DNA of 45,826 bases from CAMDBL01 sp964498125 (GCA_964498125.1 CAZCGE010000081.1:1-45826); one strand, 5' to 3'. Shown: positions 16,655 through 25,166, numbered from the stretch's first letter. Made by a program: numbers and translations. The notes: generated by a model not told the origin, from the letters alone.

Positions 16655-17140
16655 ATGGCCACCAAGACCAAAACCAAAGACGCCGAGAACACGCTCATTA
16701 TCGACACGACCAAGGGCCGCGTCGTCATCCGGATGCTGCCGGACCTGGCGCCCAAGCACGTCGAGCGCATCAAGACGCTGGCCCGCCAAGGCTTCTACGA
16801 CGGCATCGTCTTTCATCGCGTGATCGAGGGCTTCATGGCGCAGACAGGTTGCCCGCAAGGCACCGGCACCGGCGGCTCGGAGATGCCCAACCTGCCGTCG
16901 GAGTTCAGCGCCGAACCGCACGTTCGCGGCGTCTGCTCGATGGCGCGCTCGTCCAACCCCAACAGCGCCAACAGCCAGTTCTTCATCTGCTTCGACGACG
17001 CCCGCTTCCTCGACAAGCAATACACGGTCTGGGGCAAAGTGACCGAGGGCATGGACAACGTCGACAAGATCAAGCGCGGCGAGCCCGCGAGCAACCCCGA
17101 CAAGATGACCAAGATGCAGGTCGGCGCGGATGTGAAGTAG
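16655..17140 (+). CDS. peptidyl-prolyl cis-trans isomerase, cyclophilin type, cytosolic
   Basis: This 161-residue cyclophilin B-type isomerase lacks a signal peptide. It starts at ATG 16655 (MATKTKTKDAENTLIIDT) after GAGAGAAACCC. It shares the FHRVIEGFMAQTGCPQGTGT, NSQFFICFDDA and WGKVTEGMDNVDKI motifs with the exported copy upstream, so the pair is a tandem duplication split between two compartments. An earlier start would run through the repeat region and is unlikely. Confidence 0.93.
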   Translation: MATKTKTKDAENTLIIDTTKGRVVIRMLPDLAPKHVERIKTLARQGFYDGIVFHRVIEGFMAQTGCPQGTGTGGSEMPNLPSEFSAEPHVRGVCSMARSSNPNSANSQFFICFDDARFLDKQYTVWGKVTEGMDNVDKIKRGEPASNPDKMTKMQVGADVK

Positions 17141-17148
17141 GCGGAAAA

Positions 17149-17259
17149 TGGGGTCTGACCCGTCCATGCGGAGCAGGGCTTCGCCATGACGGGTCTGACC
17201 CCGAGCATCACCCCAGGCTCGACAGTCGCACAAAGGGTCGCGTATGGGGGCAGACCCCT
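17149..17259. repeat. cluster of GGGTCTGACCC-type palindromes
   Basis: Three copies of a short near-palindrome lie within 111 bp between convergent genes: GGGGTCTGACCCG (17150-17162), GGGTCTGACCCC (17191-17202) and GGGGGCAGACCCCT (17246-17259). A perfect version (TGGGGTCAGACCCCA) follows livK at 26483-26497, and a longer hairpin with the same core follows the MBL gene at 44554-44578. They sit just after coding ends, which suggests a 3'-end or terminator-like role. No T-run follows. Confidence 0.55.
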
Positions 17260-17314
17260 CGCCGGCACGGTCTCAGAATGATTGCGGACTATTGTGCGAG
17301 GGGCCCGCTGCCCG

Positions 17315-17455
17315 CTACTTCTTCTTGCCGCCAAATTTGCCGGCAGGCTGTGCGAATGTCGCCGAGACGCTGCTGGCGCCGGCCTTCTGCTTGTCGGCAG
17401 CGGCCTTCTTCGGCTTCCTGACTTCGCGGTTGGATTTTTGCTGTCCCTTGGCCAC
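17315..17455 (-). CDS. small basic conserved protein (46 aa)
   Basis: This tiny, strongly basic protein starts at GTG 17455 with GGAGAT seven bases upstream: VAKGQQKSNREVRKPKKAAA, ending in Gly-Lys-Lys-Lys. Short proteins beginning MAKGQQKSNREVRKPK occur widely in proteobacteria without a known function. The Lys/Arg-rich, disordered make-up suggests nucleic-acid binding, which is inference. It converges with the cytosolic cyclophilin gene. Confidence 0.7.
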   Translation of the reverse strand: MAKGQQKSNREVRKPKKAAADKQKAGASSVSATFAQPAGKFGGKKK

Positions 17456-17599
17456 GGATGATCTCCATTCGAGTTGCGGGCTGGCATGCCGCCTGATGAC
17501 GTGCAGGCGCAACGATGCTGCTCCTGTTCGGCATATCCCACAAGCTGCTTTTTCAGTTGTATCGCGATGTCTAGCGGTGTGCGCCGCAGGCGGCGGCTG

Positions 17600-18199
17600 T
17601 CACGTCAGGTCCAGGTCAGCGAGCCGTACGGCAAGCCGGGGCGCGAAGCCCGGGTCCAGTGGGATGTCCGGTGCGACCTCGCGTTTCTGCGCGTAGCCGG
17701 CGCTGGCCGGGCCGGTGTGCACGTGCGTGACACGACGGACGGCATCGATGACCCACAGCTCGGCGAGGCCGAGGCTCGCATACAGGTCGGCTTTGCGGCC
17801 GAGGTCGTAGCCCAGGCTCGAATCCGACACCTCGACGATCAGCAGCGCGTTGCCTGCTGACACGTCCTTCAGCGGAATCGACCGCGGCCAGAACAGGAAG
17901 TCTGGCTCGAGAAAGTGGTCGGCGTCGATGCGCAGCGTGGTCTCGGTGATCAGCTCGATCTCAGCCGGCAGCCGCGGAAACCAGAAGCGCTGCAGCGCCT
18001 TCTTGACCAACTCATGCTGGTTTCCCTTGGGCGACATCGGCACCACCTCCCCGCCGATCAGCTCGAAGCGCTCGTCCTCGAGCAGGATGCCGCCCGCCAC
18101 CATCGCCTCGATCTCGGCCACGGTCCAGCGCCGGCGCGGCAAGCCCTCGGCGGCCTGCGTCGTCATCGTCAGGTTGGGGCGGCGAAGCTGCTCATTCAT
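17600..18199 (-). CDS. Uma2-family (DUF820) restriction-endonuclease-fold protein
   Basis: This 199-residue protein has the Uma2 pattern. An N-terminal RRRWTVAEIEAMVAGGILLE then DERFELIGGEVVPMSPKGNQ is followed by the PD-(D/E)xK-like core (EPDFLFWP, then LLIVEVSDSSLGYDLGRKAD and LYASLGLAELWVID). E and K of the 'EVSDxSxxxDxxxK' motif are present. The family is common and abundant in cyanobacteria and some proteobacteria, and its role is unsettled. It is divergent from queA with only 34 bp between starts, and stands alone. Confidence 0.85.
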   Translation of the reverse strand: MNEQLRRPNLTMTTQAAEGLPRRRWTVAEIEAMVAGGILLEDERFELIGGEVVPMSPKGNQHELVKKALQRFWFPRLPAEIELITETTLRIDADHFLEPDFLFWPRSIPLKDVSAGNALLIVEVSDSSLGYDLGRKADLYASLGLAELWVIDAVRRVTHVHTGPASAGYAQKREVAPDIPLDPGFAPRLAVRLADLDLT

Positions 18200-18233
18200 G
18201 GGTTATAGATAGCAGAAATCGCACCGGATTCCC

Positions 18234-19298
18234 ATGCTGACCGCCCAGTTCGATTTCGACCTGCCCGATACGCTCATCGCGCTGCATCCCGCGAGCCCGC
18301 GCGACAGCGCCCGGCTGCTGGTGGTTCAGTCCGACCTCTCCGACCGCGTCGTCCGCGACCTGCCCGATTTGCTGCGGCCCGGCGACGCGCTGGTCATCAA
18401 CGACACGCGCGTCATTGCTGCCGCACTCGCGGGCCGGCGCCTGCGCGGCGACAACAGCGCGCGCGTGACATTCAATCTGATGAAGCGGCTCGACGAAAGC
18501 ACTTGGGCTGCCTTGGCGCGCCCGGCCAAACGGCTTGCCGTCGGCGACCAGGTTCGCTTCGGCGAGGAGGGCCGGGTTTGCTTCGCCGGCCTGTTGGATG
18601 CGACCGTCACGGCCAAAGGCGAGGCCGGCGAGGTCACACTCGCCTTCAATCTGCACGGCGGCTATCTCGATCAGGCGATTGCCGAGCTGGGGCAAATGCC
18701 GCTGCCACCTTATATCGCCGGCAAACGCGCGCCGGAGGCCAACGACCGGGAGAGCTATCAGACGATCTATGCGGCGCGCGACGGCGCCGTCGCCTCACCC
18801 ACCGCCGGGCTGCATTTCACGCCGGAGCTGTTCGCGACTCTCGATGCCCGCGACGTCACGCGCCATGTCGTCACCTTGCACGTCGGCGCCGGCACATTCC
18901 TGCCGGTCAAGGTCGAGGATACGGCCGCGCACAAAATGCACGCGGAATGGGGCGAGGTGACGCCGGAGACGGCGGCGGCCTTGAACGGTGTCCGCGCCCG
19001 CGGCGGTCGCATCGTCGCGGTTGGCACCACATCGCTGCGGCTGCTGGAGTCGGCGGCGAGTGAGGACGGCACGATCCAGCCCTTCGCCGGCGAGACCGCC
19101 ATTTTCATCACGCCGGGCTATCGTTTCAAGGCGGTCGACATCCTGATGACCAACTTCCACCTGCCCAGGTCGACGCTGTTCATGCTGGTGAGCGCGTTCT
19201 CTGGACTGGCTATGATGCGGGCGGCATACGCACACGCCATCGCCAGCGGGTATCGGTTTTATTCCTATGGGGACGCTTCGTTGCTGTTTCGCGCTTGA
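18234..19298 (+). CDS. queA: S-adenosylmethionine:tRNA ribosyltransferase-isomerase QueA
   Basis: This is a 354-residue protein of normal length. QueA transfers the ribosyl group of SAM to preQ1 in tRNA to make epoxyqueuosine. Family signatures are present: FDFDLPDTLIALHPASPRDS at the N-terminus, GDALVINDTRVI, LPPYI with the following YQTIYA segment, the PTAGLHFTPEL motif, THVGAGTF-type HVGAGTFLPVKVED, and the C-terminal TNFHLPRSTLFMLVSAFSG. The next gene, tgt, encodes the previous step of the same pathway. Downstream of queA comes a hairpin-rich spacer. Confidence 0.97.
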   Translation: MLTAQFDFDLPDTLIALHPASPRDSARLLVVQSDLSDRVVRDLPDLLRPGDALVINDTRVIAAALAGRRLRGDNSARVTFNLMKRLDESTWAALARPAKRLAVGDQVRFGEEGRVCFAGLLDATVTAKGEAGEVTLAFNLHGGYLDQAIAELGQMPLPPYIAGKRAPEANDRESYQTIYAARDGAVASPTAGLHFTPELFATLDARDVTRHVVTLHVGAGTFLPVKVEDTAAHKMHAEWGEVTPETAAALNGVRARGGRIVAVGTTSLRLLESAASEDGTIQPFAGETAIFITPGYRFKAVDILMTNFHLPRSTLFMLVSAFSGLAMMRAAYAHAIASGYRFYSYGDASLLFRA

Positions 19299-19339
19299 TG
19301 CTTGGCATGTGAGGGGCAATGGTATTGGCCCGGCATGAC

Positions 19340-19456
19340 GCACCCCTCACTCTCCCCGACCAGGGGCGAGCCCCTGGACCCGCCAAGTGGGGGATTCCAA
19401 AGGGCGCGCCCTTTGGCGGGGGCTTGGGGGGCGGAGCCCCCACATCGCGAAGCGAT
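19340..19456. repeat. hairpin-rich leader of tgt
   Basis: Four short inverted repeats are packed into the queA-tgt spacer: CAGGGGCGAGCCCCTG (19361-19376), AAGGGCGCGCCCTT (19399-19412), GGGGGGCGGAGCCCCC (19426-19441) and a TCGC-GAAGCGA motif (19445-19454) ending just before the tgt ATG. Long stretches are open in the tgt frame, so a translation start further upstream is possible but would give a non-family N-terminus. The block looks like a palindromic repeat insertion that now forms the tgt 5' leader. Confidence 0.5.
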
Positions 19457-20611
19457 ATGCAGCCACGCTTTTCTTTCCATCTCCTGCACCAGGACGGCCT
19501 TGCCCGCACAGGCGAGATCGTGACGCCGCGTGGCGTCATCCGCACGCCGGCGTTCATGCCGGTTGGCACGGCGGCGACCGTGAAAGCGCTGTATCTCGAT
19601 CAGGTCGAGGATGCCGGCGCCGACATCATCCTGGGTAATACCTATCACCTGATGCTGCGCCCAGGTGCGGAACGGGTTGCGCGGCTGGGCGGGCTGCACC
19701 GGTTCATGGGCTGGAAGGGGCCGATCCTCACCGACTCCGGTGGCTTCCAGGTGATGAGCCTGTCAAAGATCCGCGAGATGTCCGAAGCCGGCGTGCGCTT
19801 CCAGAGCCATATCGACGGCGCTCGCCATATGCTGTCGCCGGAGCGCTCGATCGAAATCCAGTGCCTGCTCGGCGCCGATATCCAGATGCAACTCGACGAG
19901 TGTATCGCGCTGCCGGCTTCGCTGCCCGAAATCGAGCGGGCAATGCAGCTGTCGCTGCGCTGGGCCGAACGCTCAAAGCGCGCATTCGAAAGCCTGGCGA
20001 CCCCTGGGCAGGCGCTGTTCGGCATCGTGCAAGGTGGCACCGATGCCGAGATCAGGCGGCGCTCGGCGGAGGCCCTGGTTGCCATGGATTTTTCCGGTTA
20101 CGCCGTCGGTGGACTGGCGGTCGGCGAGGGACAGGAGGCGATGCTGGCAACGCTGCAAGCAACTCTGCCATTCCTGCCACGGGACAAGCCGCGCTACCTG
20201 ATGGGCGTTGGGACGCCGCTCGACCTGATCGAGGCTGTCGCCCGCGGCGTCGACATGTTCGACTGCGTGATGCCGACGCGCAATGGCCGCCACGGGCTGG
20301 CATTCACGTGGGACGGCAAGGTCAACCTGCGCAATGCCCGCCATGCGGAGGACCCGCGCCCGCTCGATGCCGATAGCCCGTGCCCAGCCGCGCGCAATTA
20401 CTCGCGCGCCTATCTGCACCATCTGGTGCGATCGGGCGAAATGCTGGGCGCGATGCTGCTGTCCTGGGTCAATACGTCCTTTTACCAGGAGCTGATGGCG
20501 GCGATGCGCGCAGCCATAGCCGAACAGCGGTTTGTGCAATGGCAGGCGACGACGATGGAACGCATGACCCGTCGCGCGGATGCGGCGACCCAATCGGACG
20601 TGACCGACTGA
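19457..20611 (+). CDS. tgt: queuine tRNA-ribosyltransferase Tgt
   Basis: This is a 384-residue protein. Tgt exchanges guanine-34 of tRNAs with GUN anticodons for preQ1. It starts at ATG 19457 (MQPRFSFHLLHQDG), the family's normal N-terminus. The general-acid Asp is in ILTDSGGFQVMSL and the nucleophile Asp in DMFDCVMPTRNGRHG. Substrate loops GIVQGG and YAVGGLAVGE are intact. The zinc site normally reads CxCxxC...H; here it reads SPCPAARNYSRAYLHHL. Only Cys309 and the His remain, and the other two ligand positions are Ser307 and Ala312. Some alphaproteobacterial Tgt proteins show similar changes, so activity is still likely. It works with queA directly upstream. Confidence 0.95.
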   Translation: MQPRFSFHLLHQDGLARTGEIVTPRGVIRTPAFMPVGTAATVKALYLDQVEDAGADIILGNTYHLMLRPGAERVARLGGLHRFMGWKGPILTDSGGFQVMSLSKIREMSEAGVRFQSHIDGARHMLSPERSIEIQCLLGADIQMQLDECIALPASLPEIERAMQLSLRWAERSKRAFESLATPGQALFGIVQGGTDAEIRRRSAEALVAMDFSGYAVGGLAVGEGQEAMLATLQATLPFLPRDKPRYLMGVGTPLDLIEAVARGVDMFDCVMPTRNGRHGLAFTWDGKVNLRNARHAEDPRPLDADSPCPAARNYSRAYLHHLVRSGEMLGAMLLSWVNTSFYQELMAAMRAAIAEQRFVQWQATTMERMTRRADAATQSDVTD

Positions 20612-20614
20612 TAC

Positions 20615-20727
20615 CGCCAAGCGGAAAGATAAACTCTTCGGCATTGTCCGCTTGGCGAGGCCGCAAGGCGGCCCGGCGCGAGCGCCGTTCTTCGAAAGGT
20701 GAGACCTCCTTCGGGTCGAACCTTTCG
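20615..20727. terminator. two hairpins between convergent tgt and J-domain genes
   Basis: The first hairpin has perfect arms CGCCAAGCGG (20615-20624) and CCGCTTGGCG (20648-20657). The second has CGAAAGGT (20693-20700) and ACCTTTCG (20720-20727). The second loop holds further self-complementary bases (GACCTCC, TCGGGTC). They lie between converging genes, where a bidirectional terminator is expected. Neither has a strong U-tract, so they may instead be a REP-like pair. Confidence 0.4.
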
Positions 20728-20764
20728 CTGGAGGGTATGAGCAGCCGCGGTCGGTCTGCAACCC

Positions 20765-21199
20765 TTACACGCGGCTCGTTTGCCGGCACTCGAGTTCGGC
20801 ATCGATCATTGCATTGGCCATCTGCATCAGTTCGGTCAATGCCGCGTCGGCATCATGGCCTTGGACGTCCGGGTGATTGCGCCTGGCGAAGGCACGGCGT
20901 AGGCGATGCAGATCCTCCACACCCTGCGTCGCCGCCAAGGCGCGCTGCAAAGCTTCGAGCTTCTGCTGCGCGCTCGGCTCACGTTCCTGGAGTCTGCTCG
21001 GCGCCTCGGCGGCATAGGCCCGCTCTATGCCGGTCAAGGGCTGGCGCTGGTGGATGCCGGCAGGCGCCAGTTCGAGCATCGCCGCCCGCAACCGGTGTGC
21101 GGCATCGCGCAATGCCATGCCCCCCGCATCGCTTTCCAGCGCGCGAAGCGTTGCCTCGAAATAGGAGAGATCGGCTGCGATGTGGTCGGGTGGCGGCAT
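20765..21199 (-). CDS. small J-domain-like protein
   Basis: This 144-residue helical protein has a C-terminal segment LHRLRRAFARRNHPDVQGHD followed by a helix (LTELMQMANAMIDAEL). That carries the His-Pro-Asp turn that DnaJ domains use to stimulate Hsp70 ATPase, but the helix II/III context is shortened. The N-terminal half (DHIAADLSYFEATLRALESD) is unassigned. The start is uncertain: ATG 21199 is used, and the frame stays open to 21274. It follows, in convergent orientation, the tgt gene. It is separated from the next minus-strand gene by about 120 bp. Confidence 0.55.
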   Translation of the reverse strand: MPPPDHIAADLSYFEATLRALESDAGGMALRDAAHRLRAAMLELAPAGIHQRQPLTGIERAYAAEAPSRLQEREPSAQQKLEALQRALAATQGVEDLHRLRRAFARRNHPDVQGHDADAALTELMQMANAMIDAELECRQTSRV

Positions 21200-21323
21200 G
21201 AGGGCTGCTTTGCATGTTCGGCACCCAGCAACTGGCGCGGCGCGGCGCCATCGTGCTGCAATAGCCGCAGGCATAGCATATTCAACATGGCGCGAGGATT
21301 GCGAACTTTGCGGCGGGCACCGC

Positions 21324-21647
21324 CTACAGCTTGGGGAATGGCACGCCGCACACGCGGCAAGCCGGCGGCATCACGAGCCGGGTCTGGCGCGACAACCGCG
21401 ACTGGCAGCGGGGACACTTGCCGTGAAATTGCACGAAGCTCGCCACGACCACCAGGGCGACAACCGTTGCCAGAACGGCCAGCTGCGAGGCCGTGCTTTC
21501 GCCGTAGCGCTGGGCGAAGGCGAGGGTGGCGAGCATCGCAACGAGGGCAAAAGCATAGTAGCGATACATCAAACGCTGCCAGCCAAGTACGTGGGCTTTC
21601 TCCTCGGCATTGAGCGGCGGCGGCGCGTTTTGGAGATCGGTTGGCAC
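21324..21647 (-). CDS. small two-helix membrane protein with a zinc ribbon
   Basis: This 107-residue protein has two hydrophobic segments (residues ~27-45 and ~54-72), followed by a zinc-ribbon-like pair CPRCQSRL and CRVCGVPF 19 residues apart. The GTG start at 21647 has AGGATC upstream; an in-frame upstream extension to 21695 lacks family character. The function is unknown. The tail would face the cytoplasm if the helices form a hairpin. Confidence 0.6.
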   Translation of the reverse strand: MPTDLQNAPPPLNAEEKAHVLGWQRLMYRYYAFALVAMLATLAFAQRYGESTASQLAVLATVVALVVVASFVQFHGKCPRCQSRLSRQTRLVMPPACRVCGVPFPKL

Positions 21648-21720
21648 GGCTAAAGATCCTCGGCTGGACTGGGCGCAAGCACCCAACGCCGGCACCGGAG
21701 TCGGGCACGCAAGACGACTA

Positions 21721-22596
21721 TCACGCCGCGCGCCCGCTCAATCGACGAAACCCGATCGGCGGCTCACCGTCCCTGGAAATCCGCGCCACCGCATTGGCCA
21801 AAGGCTCGCTGGCGACGGCCATGTGATAGGCATTGGCGTGCAGCACTGTCCTGCAATCGCGCATGATGCCGATGTGGCCGCGCCAGCAGACGAGATCGCC
21901 GCGCTGCAAGCCTTCGAGTGTTGGGGCGACCGCAAGAGGTGCGCCGAGTTCTGCAGCCTGCATGTCGCTGTCCCGCGGTGCGATGCAGCCAGCCACTTCC
22001 AGCGCCAACTGCACAAGCCCGGAGCAATCAATGCCGAGCGGCGTGCGGCCACCCCACAGGTAGGGACTACCCAGGAGCTTCTCGGCAACGGCGACGAAGT
22101 CGGCGGCGTGGGCGGCGCGCGTGACGATATGCTGCGTCGCGATATAGCCCCCACGCGCCAGCTCGGCGAAGCGCTCATCGGTCGCTGTCACGGCGATCTC
22201 GGCATTGAGGCTGAGACGCAGTTTCGCCGGCGCCTTGATATCGGGGCGCGGATAAACGTGGGTCCCGAGCGCGCTGATCCGGTGTGTCACCGGCGTCACG
22301 TCGGCGCTGAGGTCGCCGCGTGGGATGTAGCCGACATAGCCATCGCGGGCGAGCTGACCCCAGGCCCAGCCATTGTCGAAGTCGTAGACGGTGACGCACT
22401 CGCCATACAATGCTTCGGTGTCCAGTGCGGCATCGGCACGCGGCCAACGCCGCACGCCAGCCGCCGTCGCGACGACCTGGAAGACAGCGCCCGCCACATG
22501 GCGCGGGGCAGTCACGACGCCACGCAGCGCTTCCGCGGCAAGATCGTCGCGCCAGGCATTGCGGCGCGGGTCAGGACGTGAGGGGGGCGTCGTCAT
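21721..22596 (-). CDS. NlpC/P60-family cell-wall peptidase with SH3-like domains
   Basis: This 291-residue protein has two bacterial SH3-like regions (residues ~60-100 and ~105-155, the first with CVTVYDFDNGWAWGQLARDG followed by YVGYIP). A C-terminal NlpC/P60 domain follows. The catalytic Cys191 lies in GIDCSGLVQ, His241 in WRGHIGIM and the third polar residue near His253 (LHANAYHM). The domain order matches dipeptidyl-peptidase VI-type enzymes that cut gamma-D-Glu-diaminopimelate links in peptidoglycan peptides. No signal peptide is visible, so a recycling role in the cytoplasm is plausible. The start at ATG 22596 is the first good one, and about 34 bp separate it from yqgE. Confidence 0.88.
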   Translation of the reverse strand: MTTPPSRPDPRRNAWRDDLAAEALRGVVTAPRHVAGAVFQVVATAAGVRRWPRADAALDTEALYGECVTVYDFDNGWAWGQLARDGYVGYIPRGDLSADVTPVTHRISALGTHVYPRPDIKAPAKLRLSLNAEIAVTATDERFAELARGGYIATQHIVTRAAHAADFVAVAEKLLGSPYLWGGRTPLGIDCSGLVQLALEVAGCIAPRDSDMQAAELGAPLAVAPTLEGLQRGDLVCWRGHIGIMRDCRTVLHANAYHMAVASEPLANAVARISRDGEPPIGFRRLSGRAA

Positions 22597-22630
22597 TTGG
22601 CGGCAATCGTTCGCGGAACCGTGTGCAGCG

Positions 22631-23245
22631 TCACGCGTGCCCCGCCTCGCTGACGAGATGGGAAGGGTCGATACCGAGCTTGGAAAGGGCGCGATCGTAC
22701 TTCGTTGCGATGTCAGGATTGAACACCAGATCAGTGTCAGCCGGGCAATGCAGCCAACCATTGGCCTGCATCTCGCTCTCCAGTTGTCCCGGTGACCATC
22801 CGGCATAACCCAGTGCTAGGAGCGCCTGCTCCGGCCCTTGCCCTTCTGTCATCGCCTTCAGGATGTCGGTGGTGGCGGTTAGGCTGACGCTCTTGTCGAT
22901 CTGCAGTGTAGCATTCTCGGCGTAGTAGTCGGCGCTGTGCAGCACAAACCCGCGTCCCGTCTCCACCGGCCCGCCGATGTGCACGGCCATGGCCTGCATG
23001 CGCGGCGGCACGGCCTTGGCATCGGATTTCTTGAGAATGCCGATCTGTTTCAACAAGTGCGGCACGCTGATGTTGTTGGCGCGCTGGTTGATGATCAATC
23101 CCATGGCGCCGTCGGCGGAATGCGCGCACAGATAGATGACCGAACGCTGGAACCGCTTGTCGGTCATGGTCGGCATGGCCATCAGCAGTTGGCCATCGAG
23201 ATAGCCACTGCCGCGGGCGCGCCGGGATTTACGAACAACCTTCAT
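22631..23245 (-). CDS. YqgE/AlgH family protein (UPF0301)
   Basis: This 204-residue protein has the complete UPF0301 pattern: YLDGQLLMAMPTMTDKRFQR, SVIYLCAHSADGAMGLIINQ, VHIGGPVETGRGFVLHSADY and the C-terminal LGYAGWSPGQLESEMQANGW. In Pseudomonas the homologue affects alginate regulation; the biochemical role is unknown. It precedes the NlpC gene on the same strand and is divergent from the DsbD-N-like gene, a neighbourhood common in rhizobia. Confidence 0.93.
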   Translation of the reverse strand: MKVVRKSRRARGSGYLDGQLLMAMPTMTDKRFQRSVIYLCAHSADGAMGLIINQRANNISVPHLLKQIGILKKSDAKAVPPRMQAMAVHIGGPVETGRGFVLHSADYYAENATLQIDKSVSLTATTDILKAMTEGQGPEQALLALGYAGWSPGQLESEMQANGWLHCPADTDLVFNPDIATKYDRALSKLGIDPSHLVSEAGHA

Positions 23246-23375
23246 CCGGTCAGACTAGCGCTCCACGGGCTCGCCTGGAAGATGCAATTCGCGGCATTCA
23301 CTGCGTCTTGCCCATCCATTGCCATGCTGCATCAGCGAATGGTGATTTGCGCCGCACACCCAGCGCATGGGATAG

Positions 23376-24263
23376 GTGCCCACTGTGAACTCGAACAGGA
23401 CGTGCCACCTCGTGCCGATAACACCCGACCTGCGCAATGGATTGACGACGCTTGTCCTGATCATTGCACCCTTGCTGTGCGCCAGCGCGGCGCTAGCCGA
23501 AGTGGCTTCCCCATGGGTTGACAGCTACAACTCGCGTGCGCGGCTCGTTGCTGGCCAGGATGGCGGGAAAATTCACGTCGGCATCGTCATCGAGATGGCA
23601 GATGGCTGGAAGACCTATTGGCGCCATCCCGGCGACTCCGGCGGCGTCCCCCCGGAATTCGACTGGGCCCAATCGAGCAATCTGCAGGCGGCAACGGTTC
23701 TTTTCCCTGCCCCCCATCGCCTGAAGGACCCAGCCGGCGATGCGGTGGGCTATAAGAGCCGGGTGATTTTTCCGGCACGGATCGTGGCGGCGCAACCGGA
23801 TCAACCGGTGCAGCTCGCGCTCAAGCTCGAATTTGGCATTTGCAAGGAAATCTGCGTTCCGGTCGAGAGCCAGCTGCGGCTTGTCCTGCCTGCTCCCATG
23901 TCCACGGCTGTGTCCGCCGAGCTGTCGGCCGCCTTCGACCAGGTGCCCCGTAGCGCAACCGCCCGCCGCGCCAATGACCCGAAGGTCGTTCGCACCGCCG
24001 CCCATCTCGACGGCGATGCGCCGCGCCTCGAGCTCGAGGTGGAATTTGCCGGCGGCGGCGCGGGTGCGGACGCCTTCATCGAAGCCCCGGATGGGATTTA
24101 TGTGCCCCAACCCCGGCCCAAAGGGGCTGGCCAGGGCGCGCGCCGCACGTTCGAAATCGACCTGCGAACCGGCGTCGACCCGAAAGATTTGCACGGCAAG
24201 CAACTCATGTTGACGCTGGTGAGCGCCGCGGGGCAGAGCCAGATACCCTGGGCCATCGATTGA
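23376..24263 (+). CDS. exported DsbD alpha-domain-like protein
   Basis: This 295-residue protein has a signal peptide (LTTLVLIIAPLLCASAALAE) and a C-terminal region matching the N-terminal domain of the thiol:disulfide reductase DsbD: GWKTYWRHPGDSGGVPPEFD, then GYKSRVIFPARI and LEFGICKEICVPVES. The C-x3-C pair in GICKEIC is where DsbD's alpha-domain carries its redox cysteines. There is no DsbD membrane or thioredoxin domain. It probably takes part in periplasmic thiol redox; its partner is unknown. The start is ambiguous between GTG 23376 and GTG 23412, and the latter gives a more normal signal peptide. Confidence 0.8.
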   Translation: MPTVNSNRTCHLVPITPDLRNGLTTLVLIIAPLLCASAALAEVASPWVDSYNSRARLVAGQDGGKIHVGIVIEMADGWKTYWRHPGDSGGVPPEFDWAQSSNLQAATVLFPAPHRLKDPAGDAVGYKSRVIFPARIVAAQPDQPVQLALKLEFGICKEICVPVESQLRLVLPAPMSTAVSAELSAAFDQVPRSATARRANDPKVVRTAAHLDGDAPRLELEVEFAGGGAGADAFIEAPDGIYVPQPRPKGAGQGARRTFEIDLRTGVDPKDLHGKQLMLTLVSAAGQSQIPWAID

Positions 24264-24412
24264 CAGGCACGGCACGGCGCGCGTGTTTTCTCTTGGTCGG
24301 CCGACCCCTAACCCGTTATGGTCCGGGGCAGTCGCGAAACCAGGACGTGTCGGGCATCTGTCGGACACCTCGCAATCAACCGCAGTCGCAAGCGTCGAGG
24401 AGGAAACAAGCC

Positions 24413-24910
24413 ATGGCCATCAAGGTCGGAGACAATCTGCCGGAGGCGACATTCACGGTGATGGGGCCCGACGGCCCCAAGCAGATGACGACGGCAGAGG
24501 TATTCGGCGGCAAGAAGGTCGCGTTGTTCGCGGTACCCGGCGCCTACACGCCGACCTGCCATAAGCAGCATATGCCGGGATTCGTCGAGCGCGCCGCCGA
24601 GCTGAAAGGCAAGGGCTACGCGACGGTGGCCTGCACGTCCGTCAACGACGTGTTCGTGCTGACCAACTGGGCCAAGGACTCGGGCGCGGCCGGTAAGATC
24701 GACATGCTGGCCGATGGCAGCGCCGACTTCGCCAAGAAGCTCGGCCTCGAGATCGATTTGACGGCGCGTGGCCTCGGTGTGCGCTCCAAGCGCTATTCCA
24801 TGGCGGTCGACAACGGCGTGGTGAAGATCCTCAACGTCGAGGAAGCCCCGCCCCAGCACGACAAGTCGAGCGCGGCCAGCCTCTGCTCGGCGATCGATCG
24901 CACTTTGTGA
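24413..24910 (+). CDS. peroxiredoxin, Prx5-like (AhpC/TSA superfamily)
   Basis: This is a 165-residue protein. Prx5-type enzymes reduce hydroperoxides using a peroxidatic Cys, which is C49 in PGAYTPTCHKQHMPGFVE. The substrate motifs TxxC and the GADVRSK-like RGLGVRSKRYSM segment are intact, with a further Cys at VACTSVNDVFV. The start at ATG 24413 follows GAGGAGGAAA. It lies 149 bp after the DsbD-N-like gene, a pairing that fits shared thiol chemistry. Confidence 0.95.
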   Translation: MAIKVGDNLPEATFTVMGPDGPKQMTTAEVFGGKKVALFAVPGAYTPTCHKQHMPGFVERAAELKGKGYATVACTSVNDVFVLTNWAKDSGAAGKIDMLADGSADFAKKLGLEIDLTARGLGVRSKRYSMAVDNGVVKILNVEEAPPQHDKSSAASLCSAIDRTL

Positions 24911-25136
24911 TCGCTGCGGATAGCCGGCGGCAGGTGCCGCGGTTCGTCAGCCTCGCGACTGGCGGCGCGCCGGGCACGACCCTTTGGGGTTGAGCCCAGC
25001 GCGGGCGTCGGTCTGCAGCTTGTTACCGGGCGCGAGACGGAACCTTCTACACTGAGCCGATGCCGGCGGATTGGGCGATGAGTCAGCACGCCTATCCGCC
25101 GGCCCAAGCTTGCCAGCGTCGGGCATCGCATCGTCG

Positions 25137-25166
25137 TTGCGTTACATTGCAAGACCAGACTATCAT
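25137..25166 (+). promoter_or_regulatory. candidate sigma-70 promoter upstream of livK
   Basis: The 319-bp gap 24911-25229 contains no gene I can support. Near its end TTGCGT (25137-25142) and TATCAT (25161-25166) are separated by 18 bp, a fair match to -35/-10 boxes, 64 bp upstream of the livK start. GGGAGGA (25215-25221) is the ribosome site. This would drive the long transport and Mo-hydroxylase run. The assignment is by consensus only. Confidence 0.4.

Noticed and set aside
19319..19456. Tgt start at 19319 with a 46-residue extension
   Set aside because: The extension is encoded by hairpin repeats and is not part of the Tgt family. ATG 19457 gives the normal N-terminus.
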